From assembly GCA_009599575.1 (NCBI GenBank), contig VWND01000002.1:124001-188000 (forward strand): DNA of 64,000 bases, in the 5' to 3' direction. The position numbers were made by a program, and so were the translations under genes. This document shows positions 35,080 through 47,099 of this stretch, in pieces (the first letter of the stretch is position 1; each line of letters begins with the position of its first letter). The notes under the pieces were generated by a model. That model did no database searches, was not told the origin of the DNA, and saw only the letters and a list, made by a program, of their open reading frames with translations. This DNA is from Blumeriella jaapii. Lineage: Eukaryota > Ascomycota > Leotiomycetes > Helotiales > Drepanopezizaceae.

Positions 35080-36680
35080 ATTTTTTCCGAATCTTTAGAT
35101 TTGTTAGCTTCGAAGCAATTTAAAATTATATATTTTTTTCTGTTGCATTTATAATATTCGACTTTTAAATAATTAATTATACGATGCTTTTTCTTTTAAC
35201 AGCGATTGCATTTCGAAAAATAAAAAAAATCGTTAAAAATTCTAGAATTTTAAAAGATTTTATTAAAATTATCGTTTTTTCGCTTTTGTTTTTTTTTTTA
35301 TAACGTATTTTCGAATCGAAAACGGTATATATCTGTTTTAGCTTTTAAATTTTAATCGTAAATATAAATCTTTTTTTTTTTTTTTTTTTTGCGTTCGTTT
35401 CGTCGTTTATTATTTTTTGTTTCGTCGTTGATAATTTTATTAGCATTTTCGATACGACGAGCGATTAATATTAATTTTTCGTACGAATTTATAACTGCAG
35501 TATTGCTTCGTTTAATAATTTTTTTTCGAAAAGTAAATCGGAATTTTGCGAAAAACATTTTTTTTTAAATCGTATCGTTTATTATTTGCAATTGTTATTC
35601 GAAATTATTTAAATAAGCAACGAAATCGTTAATTAATTTATACTTTTTTTGCTTCGCTTTATCGTATAAATTCGAAGCCGCGATTTTTCGATTTTTCGCA
35701 TTTATTAAAAAGTTTAATATTTATTTTTTAAAATCGTTCCATATAATTCGAACGTTCGTAAAACGTCGTTCGTATCCGGTTTATTTTTTTTTTATTTTAT
35801 CGTCGAAAGCTAAAATATAAGCGTTAATTTTCTTTTAATTAATATAAAATATTATTTTTTTATTTTAGCGGAAACTTCGCTTTGCACGCCGAATAAAAAA
35901 TTAAGCTTTTTTAGTATTTTTCCTTCGATATATTAAAAAGTCTTTTATTTTTAATGCTTTTCGGCTCGAATTCGCTATATTTTTTATAAAAAATATAATA
36001 TGCTTCGAAAAAATGCTAAATCGTTTTTAATAAATATTATTATCGTAATACTTCGAAAATATTTTATAATAATCGCCGGCTTAAATTATTTTCTGTTTTT
36101 TTTTTAATTGGAACGATATTAAAAAATATAAAAACTTTTTTTTCGATATTTTCGAAAGCGTTAAATTTTTATTAAAATTATTTAATTTTTTTTCGAAATT
36201 CGTTTCGGCGTTTTTTAGTTTTTTCGAATTTTTTAATTATTTCGTAAATCTTTTTCTCGGTTTTTTTCTATTTTATTTTAATTCGTATTTTTTTTATTTT
36301 TCTACGTTTATCGTTTTTTTTTTGTTCGGCGCGGATTCGTTTATTAATTAAATAAATCAAAGTTTCGGTAGAAGATTTTTTCGAATCGTTTTAAGCGTGG
36401 TTTTTTTTAATAATTTTTTCGATAAAAAAAATTAAAAAATCGTCGCGCTTTAGTAATAAAATATTTTCGACTTTTAATAAAACTGGTAACGTTAAAAAAA
36501 ACGATAATACGAAATTTTTCTAAGCAGCCGAAAGCGCTGGGTTTTTTTAAATAGCTAAAAATGTTTGTTCGCTGCGAATGCGAAAAATTATAATATCGAT
36601 AATAACGATATAAATATAATAATATAATAAAAAATTATTTTAATAATATCGAATTGCCGTTCCGATAAATAAAAAAATCA
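35080..36680 (-). pseudogene. Gag of element F with two CCHC knuckles
   Basis: An open minus stretch (35558-35352) ends the capsid part: INSYEKLILIARRIENAN followed by a Lys/Arg-rich tail, a common end of fungal gypsy Gag. Downstream at about 35125-35215 two knuckles follow. The first has Cys, Cys, His and a Tyr in place of the last Cys (CNRC...H....Y). The second keeps the second and last Cys, with Tyr at the other two positions. The N-terminal capsid region to the 5' LTR is broken. Confidence 0.7.
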
Positions 36681-36683
36681 AAA

Positions 36684-37096
36684 TGTAAAAATTAAAAAGC
36701 AGAAAAACATTAATTTAAATAATAAAACTTAAATAAAATTAAATTAATAATTAAATTAATTTTTACTTTTTACATTTTTAATAAAAAGCGTGTATAAGTA
36801 CAAAAAAAAAGGTGGAGCCCTCGAAAAAAGTATTTTCCAGAAAACCAAGCGAATTTTATTTAATATGCTTTTCCAGCCCTTATCCCGACCTTTTTTTATT
36901 CTTTTTAATATAATCCTAATAACTGGTTTTTTAGCAATTATTCTTATAAAATATTTTATTTAAATGTTATTTCCAGCCCTTATAACATTATCCGGCCTTT
37001 ACGGCCTATCCGCAGAAAATATTATTCGAAGGTTGGTAGAAGGCAGAGGGTCTTGGCGGATCACCTGACTTATACACGTGATATTGGTTTCTGACA
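36684..37096 (-). repeat. 5' LTR of element F (413 bp)
   Basis: The outer end (about 36960-37096, ending TTTCTGACA) is nearly unmutated; the inner end (36684-36780) is almost pure A/T. It is followed by the GCTAA copy at 37097-37101. Confidence 0.95.
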
Positions 37097-37101
37097 GCTA
37101 A

Positions 37102-37600
37102 CGTTTTCGATTTTGGCCTTATTTAGACTTTTACTAAATTAAAATTTTAAAAGGCTTTTTGTCGTATATATTTAAAACTATAATTTTTCGTATTATATAA
37201 ACTTTTTTTTAATAACCCTGTTGTTATTTTTTTTTTGTATAAGTCTTTTTTCCTAGCTTTTGAATATTAATATCGACTTTTTTATAAAATCTTAAAATTA
37301 TTTTTCGTATCGTAATTCGATAGCGTATTTTATAATTAATAGCGTTTTCGGAATTTGTTTTTTCAATAATATCTTTTTTGTTTTGAATTCGTTTTTTGAT
37401 CGATTTTAAATCTTTTTAATAAGATTTTTAGGTAAAAGCTCTCTTAAGTGTTTCGATCTTTTTTTCCGGGTAACAATTCGATTCTCTCGACTTTTATGCA
37501 ATAACTCGACTGCGAAAAAGGGCTTGTTCGATTCCTTGCGGAAGGTCACCAGTTGAAGCTTGGAAATTCCTCCTCGAGGGATGCTTGATTCGTTTAAAAC
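37102..37600 (-). mobile_element. Element E, 5'-most piece and flank of the MITE-like element
   Basis: From 37102 to about 37480 the minus strand has a Lys-rich open frame (IKKRIQNKKDIIEKTNSENA) that ends at the F insertion, presumably the start of E's gag. From about 37490 to 37600 composition becomes balanced and I see nothing recognisable; no E LTR was found. Confidence 0.4.
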
Positions 37601-37602
37601 TA

Positions 37603-37731
37603 ATAGTGGGCTGCCTTCCCATATTTATCCTGCGGGCACTCGGATAATGTGGGGGAAAGCAAGTGTCCCACTGCATCCAAGTGTCCCATCTCAATTCATG
37701 ATTTTTTACGATCGCATTTTATAATAAAACA
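37603..37731 (+). repeat. Left terminal inverted repeat
   Basis: Pairs with 38835-38963 with a few transitions. It is GC-rich and unmutated in its outer 90 bp. Confidence 0.85.
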
Positions 37732-38834
37732 TTATTATTTAATTACGCCAAATTGAGAGGTAATAAAATCAGGAAGCTATTTTTAGATTCTAAATTAAAA
37801 ATTTCATTTTTATTAATTGAAAGTTATTAAATTATATATTTTTATTAAATTTTCTATTTTTTATTATCGCATTTTGTATTAAAACACTATTAACGCCAGA
37901 TATTTAATTATAATAAGTTAATAGATGATAAAAACAGAAAGCTATTATTAAATTATAAATTAAAAGTTTTATTTTTATTAATTAAAAGTTCTAAAACGAA
38001 ATGTTTTGTTTTAATTTTATTTCTTATAATCGCATTTAAAATCAAAATACTTTCAACGCCAGTTATTTAATTATAAAAAACTGAATAAAAGTAAGTTCAG
38101 CTTGTATTCGAATAGAACTTATAGAAAACATATTTAATTTTACGTCGAAACATTTATTTTTGATTAAGTGAAAGTAATTTAAATCGTTTTTGTACGCATT
38201 TCCAATCAGAAATTATATTAATTAAACGGCTACGAATCGTACAAATATAATATTTTTTTATTAAAACTAAATAAAGCTTATATTTCTTTTAGCTTTCTAG
38301 CTATTTTACATATGCTTTTCAGCTTTTAAATATCGATATAATATTTATATTCGGAAGGTAAAAAACAAAAGGCAAAAGGTAAAAGAAAACCGTTAGTTTT
38401 ACGAAAAGCTTTTGCTTAAGCGTATAATAAGTAAAAGAAGCTGCTTACGAACCTTGGATTTTAGGTTATAAAAGCAATAAAGCTGTAAAGCAAAAAAAAA
38501 TCGTATTTAAAATAATAAAATTGCATTTTTTTTTAGCCGAAAATCTTGATATATAATAAAACGCGAGCTTAATAAAGCTTTTATAATTATCGAATAGCTT
38601 ATAACCGATTAAAAAAGTTAATCTGAATTATTATAAAAAATATTTTAATTGCAAACAAATGTAAATAAGCTTTTTAAAAGCGAAAAAGCGAAAAAAAAAT
38701 TGAAAATGCGTACAAAACACTTATTTAAATTAGTTTTTATTAATAAAATTTAACTTTTTAATTTAAAATCTGAAAATAACTGCTTGCTTTTATTATAATT
38801 TAATCTAATATAATTTAATATCTGGCGTTGGTGG

Positions 38835-38963
38835 TGTTTTAATATAAAATGCGATCGTAAAAAATTATAAACTAAGATGGAACACTTGGATGCAGTGGGA
38901 CACTTGCTTTCCCCCACATTATCCGAGTGCCCGCAGGATAAATGTGGGAAGGCAGCCCACTAT
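38835..38963 (-). repeat. Right terminal inverted repeat
   Basis: Inverse of 37603-37731; ends CCCACTAT before the TA copy. Confidence 0.85.
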
Positions 38964-39036
38964 TAAGTCTACAAAGAACGAAAAAATATGCTGTGGCCTG
39001 GGTGGTCTGTGCTCCATAGTGGCCTTAGGCCACTAG

Positions 39037-40823
<1,787 letters not shown>

Positions 40824-40994
40824 AGGGGTAATGTAATTTATAGACAGTACATATCACATGAAATACGCTGCCTTCTCCCTGCCCTGCCCCCTGTTGTTTT
40901 CCTCGCTTAAGTCGCGGCCTCCTCAAGCGAGACAAAGGTACACATGCATCCTACAGTATCACACCTCAAGGTCAACGTTACACCCAGCTAATTT

Positions 40995-41120
40995 TCAACA
41001 CTTCTATACAACACTTCTATACAACACTTCTACACAACACTTCTACACAACACTTCTTTACAACACTTCTATGCAACACTTCTATGCAACACTTCTATAC
41101 AACACAACACTTCCATACAA
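40995..41120 (+). repeat. 13-bp minisatellite
   Basis: About nine tandem copies of a unit close to ACAACACTTCTAT, with C/T and A/G variants (TAC, TTT, ATG), about 170 bp after the glutathione reductase stop codon. Confidence 0.9.
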
Positions 41121-41664
41121 AGTCTCTGTCGGGCCGAGCTCTTCCTGTGTGTCCCTCGTCGCGAGACGGACGTGGAGCTGCGAGTCTAGCGTGCCGTGCG
41201 GGATGGCGAGACGGGGAGAAGATGTGGTGAGAAAGTAGCGCTCGAGAGGGCGATCGGCGGGCCGGGCGATTATGAGGAGAGAGATTTTGTCGTTCGGGGG
41301 GCTGGCACTGTGGTGGAATGATGGACTTTCAAAGGGATAATCGGCTGTATGCGCTCAAAATTGGTAGCTAGCTAGCTTCTCGGGAGAAAGCGCCTGTTTG
41401 ACGGAGTGATGTTGAAAGTTGCGGGCATACATTTTGGAGTTCTATACATGCGAGTGGGACAACTTGAGCAAGAATCGCGAGCTCTATCGGTGCAGAACAA
41501 TTGCCGTCAGATCTTGCAGGCTATCATTGTCTGAAACTGCCCTCGCTGCTAGTTTTCTACTTGATTTGCAATTCAAACTCATCAGGTTGTCATCACTGGG
41601 GAATTCCCGAGCTAAATCTCGCGTGCGTTGGATAGGTGTGGCGCTTAATGACGTTCTGTCCCGT

Positions 41665-42036
41665 TCACAGATTTAGGAGTACCTCAAGTCTTGAAGAGAA
41701 CTGGCGGGCAGAACATTCAGACGAAATTGGGGTGTTTGTAGAGTTCGGGACTGTTTTGACGCGTGCCTGGTGATTTGCAACCTCTTCTAGTGGGTGGTCC
41801 TGTTGTAATAAAATGCTTTTCCTTCCGAGATGCGTTTGCCGAGCCGCATTGGCCTCTCCCATCGTTGCAACAAAAGACAGGCCAGATAGAAGTCTAGATG
41901 AACTTTTTATGCGCTCAGCGAGAGATCCAGGACGAGAGACTGGGATCTTAGCTGCGGACTTGTTCGAAATCTTCCGCGGGGCTTTTGAGGTAAAAGACGC
42001 ACTCGGCTGTGCCTTTGCAATATCCAGAGCCTCCAT
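41665..42036 (-). CDS. Doubtful open reading frame, no known family
   Basis: A minus frame is open from a TAA near 42232 to a stop at 41665, about 187 codons, but its first ATG is at 42036, leaving 123 residues. The upstream open part reads plausibly (FFFFALELKKSSAW) and could be an exon of a spliced gene whose start I could not find. Composition is Ser/Ala/Lys-rich. I recognise no domain. It may equally be chance in GC-balanced DNA. Confidence 0.15.
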   Translation of the reverse strand: MEALDIAKAQPSASFTSKAPRKISNKSAAKIPVSRPGSLAERIKSSSRLLSGLSFVATMGEANAARQTHLGRKSILLQQDHPLEEVANHQARVKTVPNSTNTPISSECSARQFSSRLEVLLNL

Positions 42037-43303
42037 CTGTCCCAATTCGATGAGGCGGGTGGGGTAGTACGGCTCCGGATCAACATCTCTCGATGTCCCC
42101 AAGAAGTCCGATGATATTTGAATCTGGACAACGCTTAGGGCCAACACAATCCGCCAACCACGGTGTCGCCAAGCTGAGGACTTCTTGAGCTCAAGCGCGA
42201 AGAAGAAGAAGCGCTTCTTATCGAGGCATCTTTAATATGAGCCCCTTACACATCTCAGCACGCAACTCCTCCCCAAAGGAGATACGGACCTGGTTCTCGA
42301 AGCAGCAGCACCCACCCCGACGCGACCCGCTCATCCCCGTATCCTCCTTGGCCACGCCACGAGAAGTCTGAACGAGCAGCGTTCTCACTCAAGTAGAGCG
42401 GCACGACGTGCGCTGCCACCAACGGTGCGTGCTCGGTACTGGCGGCTTGCTGCTGTCAAGACATCAGCTCATCTTGTTGTTGAAAGACGGCAAGGTCAGG
42501 CTCCCTGCTGTTGTGACCCGTTAATGCTCGGGCGATATACCTTCACAGATACGGCGGTAGATGAAAGAAGCTGAAGATGCGGACTCTTGGAGACATGCCC
42601 GCGTCGCCTGGTGCAGGTGCTAGAAATCCACGGGTCGGGGTCTTGGGCCTCGCCAGATAAGGTAGCTGCGCAGAAAGTCGGTTCACGTGATGCAAATCAT
42701 GGTCCAAATGACGAATGGGTGAGGTTGGAAGGTACTGTAAGTATGTAGGTGCAAAGTATCTTTCTTACCTGTAGTCTTCTGCAATTGACTGTCACTTCTG
42801 CTCACAGACGGGAATAGAGAGCGTCTGATGGGAGATTTCATGTGCTCATGTGGGGTGGAAGCGTAGTCAATAACAAATGAGTGGTGATGCTGCTGGGGAG
42901 GACTCGCTTAAATTCGCCTAACGAAACCAGTGCATGGGCGCGTCGAGATGCGCTTGTTTTCTTTTTAGGGGTTGCAAGCTGGGAAGGCTTAGACCTGACT
43001 CGGTCTGCTATTGGACAAAGCTTGCATTTGTGTCATATCTAGATATGAGTATGTTCGGTGTTGAATCCGAGTCGTCACGGCTTCGGCTGATCTTCACTGC
43101 TGAAAAGGCAGACTGCCGGAATGGCAAATTCAAACATTATGTTCGGCGTCCATCGAAGGTAACTGATCACGAGACGAAGGTGTTGGTATCATATAAGGGG
43201 GGGGGTTGTGTTGTGTATACACAGGGTTGAGATATTGTAATAACTGGGGTTGTATTGCGAAAGAGATCTAAGAAGTAAACTAGCTATCGCACGGGTATAT
43301 GTA

Positions 43304-43371
43304 GGTAGGGCTGCACGCTTGCAGCCTACCGTCGTCACGTGGGCTGATCATGTGATTGTGCGCATGATCAG
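43304..43371. other. Two adjacent perfect or near-perfect hairpins at the repeat-block border
   Basis: Hairpin 1 (43304-43330): arms GGTAGGGCTGCA and TGCAGCCTACC around a 4-base loop. Hairpin 2 (43344-43371): 9-bp arms CTGATCATG and CATGATCAG around 10 bases. The AT-rich block starts immediately after. They may belong to the outer LTR end of element H. Confidence 0.6.
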
Positions 43372-43599
43372 CTATTATCATATATCCATACTGGCAATTC
43401 TTTTATAAAAATTAATTATAGCTAGCTAAACTCTTTTTAATTATATATATAATCGTTTTTTTTCTACTGTTTTTTTATCCAATCTTTTATTTTTACGTCA
43501 ATTTCGTTTTTGTTAATAAAAATAATAAGAGCCTTATTAGAGTTTGCTTTCGTTATAGCATCCGCCGGATTGTCTTTTTCGTTAATTTATTTAATTTTT

Positions 43600-43995
43600 A
43601 ATAACTTTCTTTTTTTATAGCTTTGGCGAAGAGCTATAATATCGATTATGAGACGCTTTTTTTTTTGTTGTTTTTAATTTGACCAAATACTTATATAAAA
43701 AATATAAATTAATGCAAATTATTACTGGAATATCGGAGAGATTAAGCTTTTGAATAATTATACGTAGAATTGTGGCGATGCAAATAGCGATATTTATCCC
43801 AAAGACTATTCCGTATATTTTTGAAGCTAATACGCTTCGTATAACTTTTTGGCATTTGGTTAAGCTCGCCGCAATAAGATTTCTTTTTATCTTAAATAAA
43901 TTGTCAAGCTGAATTTTATTGGCTAGAAAAAACTTCGTAGCTAATTTGCGAACTGCAGTTTTTATTATTAGCAAATAAGCTATTAACAAATACAA
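43600..43995 (-). pseudogene. RNase H of element H
   Basis: An open minus stretch of 126 codons contains LASKIYGIVFGINIAICIA, IPVIICINLYFLYKYLVKL and KTTKKKASHNRY. The fungal copia pattern is A-S-E/K-L-Y-A-M-V-x-G-F-D, then I-P-L-V-x-C-T-D-S-x-S-L-Y-x-C-L-V-K-L-G-T-T-x-E-K-R. The Asp positions read Asn here. The sequence order is otherwise well kept. Confidence 0.8.
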
Positions 43996-44249
43996 ATAGC
44001 TTTACAGTAGGAAGGTCGATTTATATAAATAAAAGCCTTCGATTTTAATTATTTATTATTTATCGAATTCGTTTGTTAATTATATCGATATTTTTGACTG
44101 AATAAGATTTTCCATTTGTATTTATGCAGCTACTGAAAGGTCGAAAATAGCCTCGGGTTAATATAAACTAGCAATATAGGCTCTTCGAGCGCGTTGAGCG
44201 AAATAATTGCTTCCGTCGTTTTTAATTAGCTCGAGTTTTTTTATTTGGT

Positions 44250-45170
44250 TTTTTTATCTAAGAAAAATAGAATTATTTGATTTATATAAGGCTTTTTTGT
44301 TAAAGGTCAAAACGTTGCTTTTACTTAGTATATTTTTAAGTTTCGCATTGAAATCTGCTGCTTGCAATTCGGCCTTTTTTAAAGCCGAGAAAACGTCGTT
44401 TATTAGCTGCAATATGTCGTTTGTTTGCATTTCCACGATTGCGAAAGCAGAAATAATAAAAATAAGCAAGCAAAAGTCGTATATTAACGTAGTTATATAA
44501 AGTTTGTTTTTGTAATGCTTGTAATACGTATTTCATTAATGCGTGCCTGCTTTTGCTATATCGTACAAAAGCTTATGAATCAGCAGAATCGAGCCTTCTG
44601 GATAGCTAGGTCGTAGCTTTTTAAAAAGATGCGCTAAAATCTGTTTTTTTAAAAACCGATTAACGCTTATATAAATTTGTATAATATCTTTTAAATGCAA
44701 TATAGCGTTGCAGATATATTCGAAAGTTGGGACGAAAGTTATAATTAATCTTTGGCTATTTCGCTAAATAATAAATAATTAAATAAAAATATCGTATTTT
44801 TTATCGTCGTTGTAAGTTTGAATTATCAGTCTAGATTTCTCGAATAATATAGCTGTATTTTTGCTTTTGATTTTATTTATAATTCGTGAATTAAAAATTC
44901 GGCCGTAGTAGAAAGTAGGATTGTATTATACAACCTTAAAAACGCTTTTCTCGATCAAATCTTTTATTTCCATTCTTTTAGAAGCTTCGAAAGGCTCGCC
45001 GAGGATTGTGATAACATCTTTTTGGCGTAGCTTAACTAAGCATTCAGCGTCTGCCTTTTTTTTATATATAAGATAGCTTATAAGGTAGCTTGCAATATAT
45101 TCGTCGAAAAAGTTAGTTTTGATAGTTTTTTGCAAAAAACAATATATTAATATTATCTTTTTCTATATTT
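44250..45170 (-). pseudogene. Reverse transcriptase remnant of element H
   Basis: The minus frame at 45135-44926 reads DAECLVKLRQKDVITILGEPFEASKRMEIKDLIEKSVFKVV. This is the start of the copia-type RT of these fungal elements (pattern: F-x-x-S-R-x-x-E-I-x-x-L-L-x-K-G-V-F). Later parts near 44.25-44.5 kb are open but short. The catalytic Y-V-D-D box could not be located with confidence. Confidence 0.65.
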
Positions 45171-45639
45171 TTTTTTTTAAATTCGTAAAACTCGTCAATT
45201 ATAAGTAATTGCTGCTATTGCTATTGCTTTTTAATTTTTCGGAAAGAAACGCGTATTCTGGTGCTTTGGCGAATTTATATAATTTTTGAAAATTAAATTA
45301 ATAGTGCAATCAGTTTTGCAACAGGCTGTACAATTGCAGCAGCTGGTGCAATAATCGCAGCTAATAATGCAACCTTTTTTTTTTTTTCAGCAACTGGTTT
45401 AAAAAAGGTTTTATCGTTTAATTCGTAATAAAACTTAATTAACGTAATTCGGAAATCTGAAATTTTATCGTTGATTTAAACTTTGCAAATATTGCTATTT
45501 TTTAAAATAAGCTTATAAAAGCCTAACCAACCTTTTTTTTCTTTGTATACGCGTACGTCTGATTGCAAAAGGAAATTAAATGTTTCCAAAGTATTCGGGC
45601 CGTTTTTAATACGTAGGGCTTTCGAAACTTTGCGTTCGG

Positions 45640-46940
45640 CTTAAATTCGCCGAATTTCTTGGATTGCAAAACGTAATGCATCGCGTTTTTTCGTTACAAA
45701 AGCAGAAAAAGCGTTTGTTTTTAATAAACGGGAATATGCGCCGTATATTAGTAAAATAGATATAATACCGCCTGGATTTGCAATATCGTTTATAGCTTTA
45801 AAAGCTATTTTCAGGATTATATATTTATCGAAACTTTTATTTTTTAATTGCTTTTTCAAAATATTATAAATTCGTTTGAAAGGGCCGTGGTAACGTTTTA
45901 TTTTACCAATATTATTATAAGCTTCGACTGGAACGATTTTAATATTATATTTTATAAAGCGTGCTTATTAACGAAATTTTTAAAAAGTTAGATTGGTTTT
46001 TTGAATCAACGATAATTACGTCGGATGAATTTAAATAAAAATCGATTTAATATAGCCGAAGTGTATTTTATACGTATTTTGCAATTATATTTTTTAAAAA
46101 ACTATTAAAGCTATAAATGGTGGCTGAATTTACGATATAAAGGATTGGGTCGCCGTCGATGTATATAATATTCACAATTACCGAATAATTAAATTTATAA
46201 TCGTTTTTTAATAAAATTTTAAATCGGCGAAAGGCTTGCTCGTGTAATTAGTATTAGAAATAGTATTTGGCAATTTTTTCCAGAATAGCAATCTCGAATT
46301 CCTGTTCTGCTCGTTTCAAAGTAACTGCAAAGCGCTGTACAAAAAAGTGTTTTTATCGTTTATAAATCTGGCGTAGTTCGAGTTTTGTAAAATAGCAAAA
46401 TAGGGTTTTTTAAATATTAAGCAGCATAAATAAATGTTTCTATTTCCGAACTATTAATACGCCAAGGCCATTTTTTTATATAAGCATATTATGCAAATTA
46501 TCGAAATAAATATGAAAAGCATTTATGTTTTTTTTTTAAACAAATAAAAAAAAAGTATTAGTATTAACGATATAAAACTTAATTTTGCTAATAAATGTTG
46601 CAATAAAAACTGTTTTTTGGATATTTGCAAAAGTTATCCTAAAGCTAATCGTATCTTTTTTCGAAATAGAATTAAAAGCAAGCTGGGGTAGCAATCTTTT
46701 AAAAGCTTTAAACTGAAATATATTATTTAAAAACTTGCCAGCTGCATTTAAATCTGGAAAGAATTTTTGGAATTTGTATAAAAAGTATCTCGAGCCTAAA
46801 ATATACGTTTCTATTGAAAGTTTATCGTTTTTTTTAAATCGAAAGATTTATAGGATTAAGCTTTGTAAAAGCGTAATAGACAGATCGTTTTTGTAGAATA
46901 GTCAAAACTTCGATTTCTATTATTTTATCAGCTTCCGTAT
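45640..46940 (-). pseudogene. Integrase region of element H
   Basis: The stretch 45859-45641 reads INDIANPGGIISILLIYGAYSRL followed by KKRDALRFAIQEIRR. This matches the segment after the integrase core in fungal copia-type polyproteins (pattern: G-x-V-P-T-L-L-V-F-G-A-Y-P-R). The core itself, by position about 46.0-46.9 kb, is broken and I did not resolve its catalytic residues. Confidence 0.6.
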
Positions 46941-47099
46941 AAAAGTTTTGAATAAAAAAATTGTTTTGATATTTATTCCTATCGTAATAGCCGTTTTCGG
47001 CGTTTCATATATTGTATTAATCAAAAGGAAAAAAAAAAGGGCAGAGGCTTTTTTTTTCAAGCTTTTAACGCTTTCGTATTGCGCAAGAAAACTTATATA

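Larger units (their letters stand above)
29728..37096 (-). mobile_element. Element F: full-length Ty3/gypsy retrotransposon
   Basis: 7369 bp with two 413-bp LTRs and a perfect GCTAA duplication. Gag-pol reads on the minus strand, so 36684-37096 is the 5' LTR. Domain order: Gag with two knuckles, protease, RT, RNase H, integrase, then a long extra 3' region. The interior is as AT-shifted as its neighbours, but the protease and RT active-site motifs survive. Confidence 0.95.
37603..38963. mobile_element. Non-autonomous TIR transposon (MITE-like) with TA duplication
   Basis: Terminal inverted repeats of about 129 bp (37603-37731 and 38835-38963) begin ATAGTGGGCTGCC and are flanked by TA (37601-37602, 38964-38965), as in Tc1/mariner/pogo-type elements. 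The 1.1-kb interior is AT-rich with no transposase frame. It holds three direct copies of a unit starting ATCGCATTT at 37711, 37866 and 38029 (spacing 155 and 163 bp). The inner end of the right inverted repeat carries the same unit in reverse. The element lies about 240 bp upstream of the glutathione reductase start. Confidence 0.8.
40824..43299. other. GC-balanced intergenic region without a supported gene
   Basis: The first 150 bp are the likely 3' end of the glutathione reductase transcript. A minisatellite follows at 40995-41120. The remaining 2.2 kb has normal base composition, no RIP-like shift and no reading frame with recognisable motifs. Open stretches at 41665-42230 (minus) and 42934-43230 (plus) are unconvincing. 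No tRNA or other RNA gene was recognised. Confidence 0.5.

Noticed and set aside
1..37500. Centromere
   Set aside because: Nested, mutated retroelements and AT-richness are compatible with a centromere, but also with ordinary AT-rich blocks; nothing in the sequence decides it.
40995..41120. CRISPR-like array
   Set aside because: Units are contiguous without spacers and the genome is eukaryotic; it is a minisatellite.
42237..42368. Possible homeodomain-like fragment (EIRTWFSKQQ)
   Set aside because: Only 43 codons before a stop and lacking the W-F-x-N-x-R core; chance resemblance.
42934..43230. 98-codon plus-strand open frame with an ATG
   Set aside because: No recognisable motif, Cys-rich irregular composition and no gene context; compatible with chance in GC-balanced DNA.
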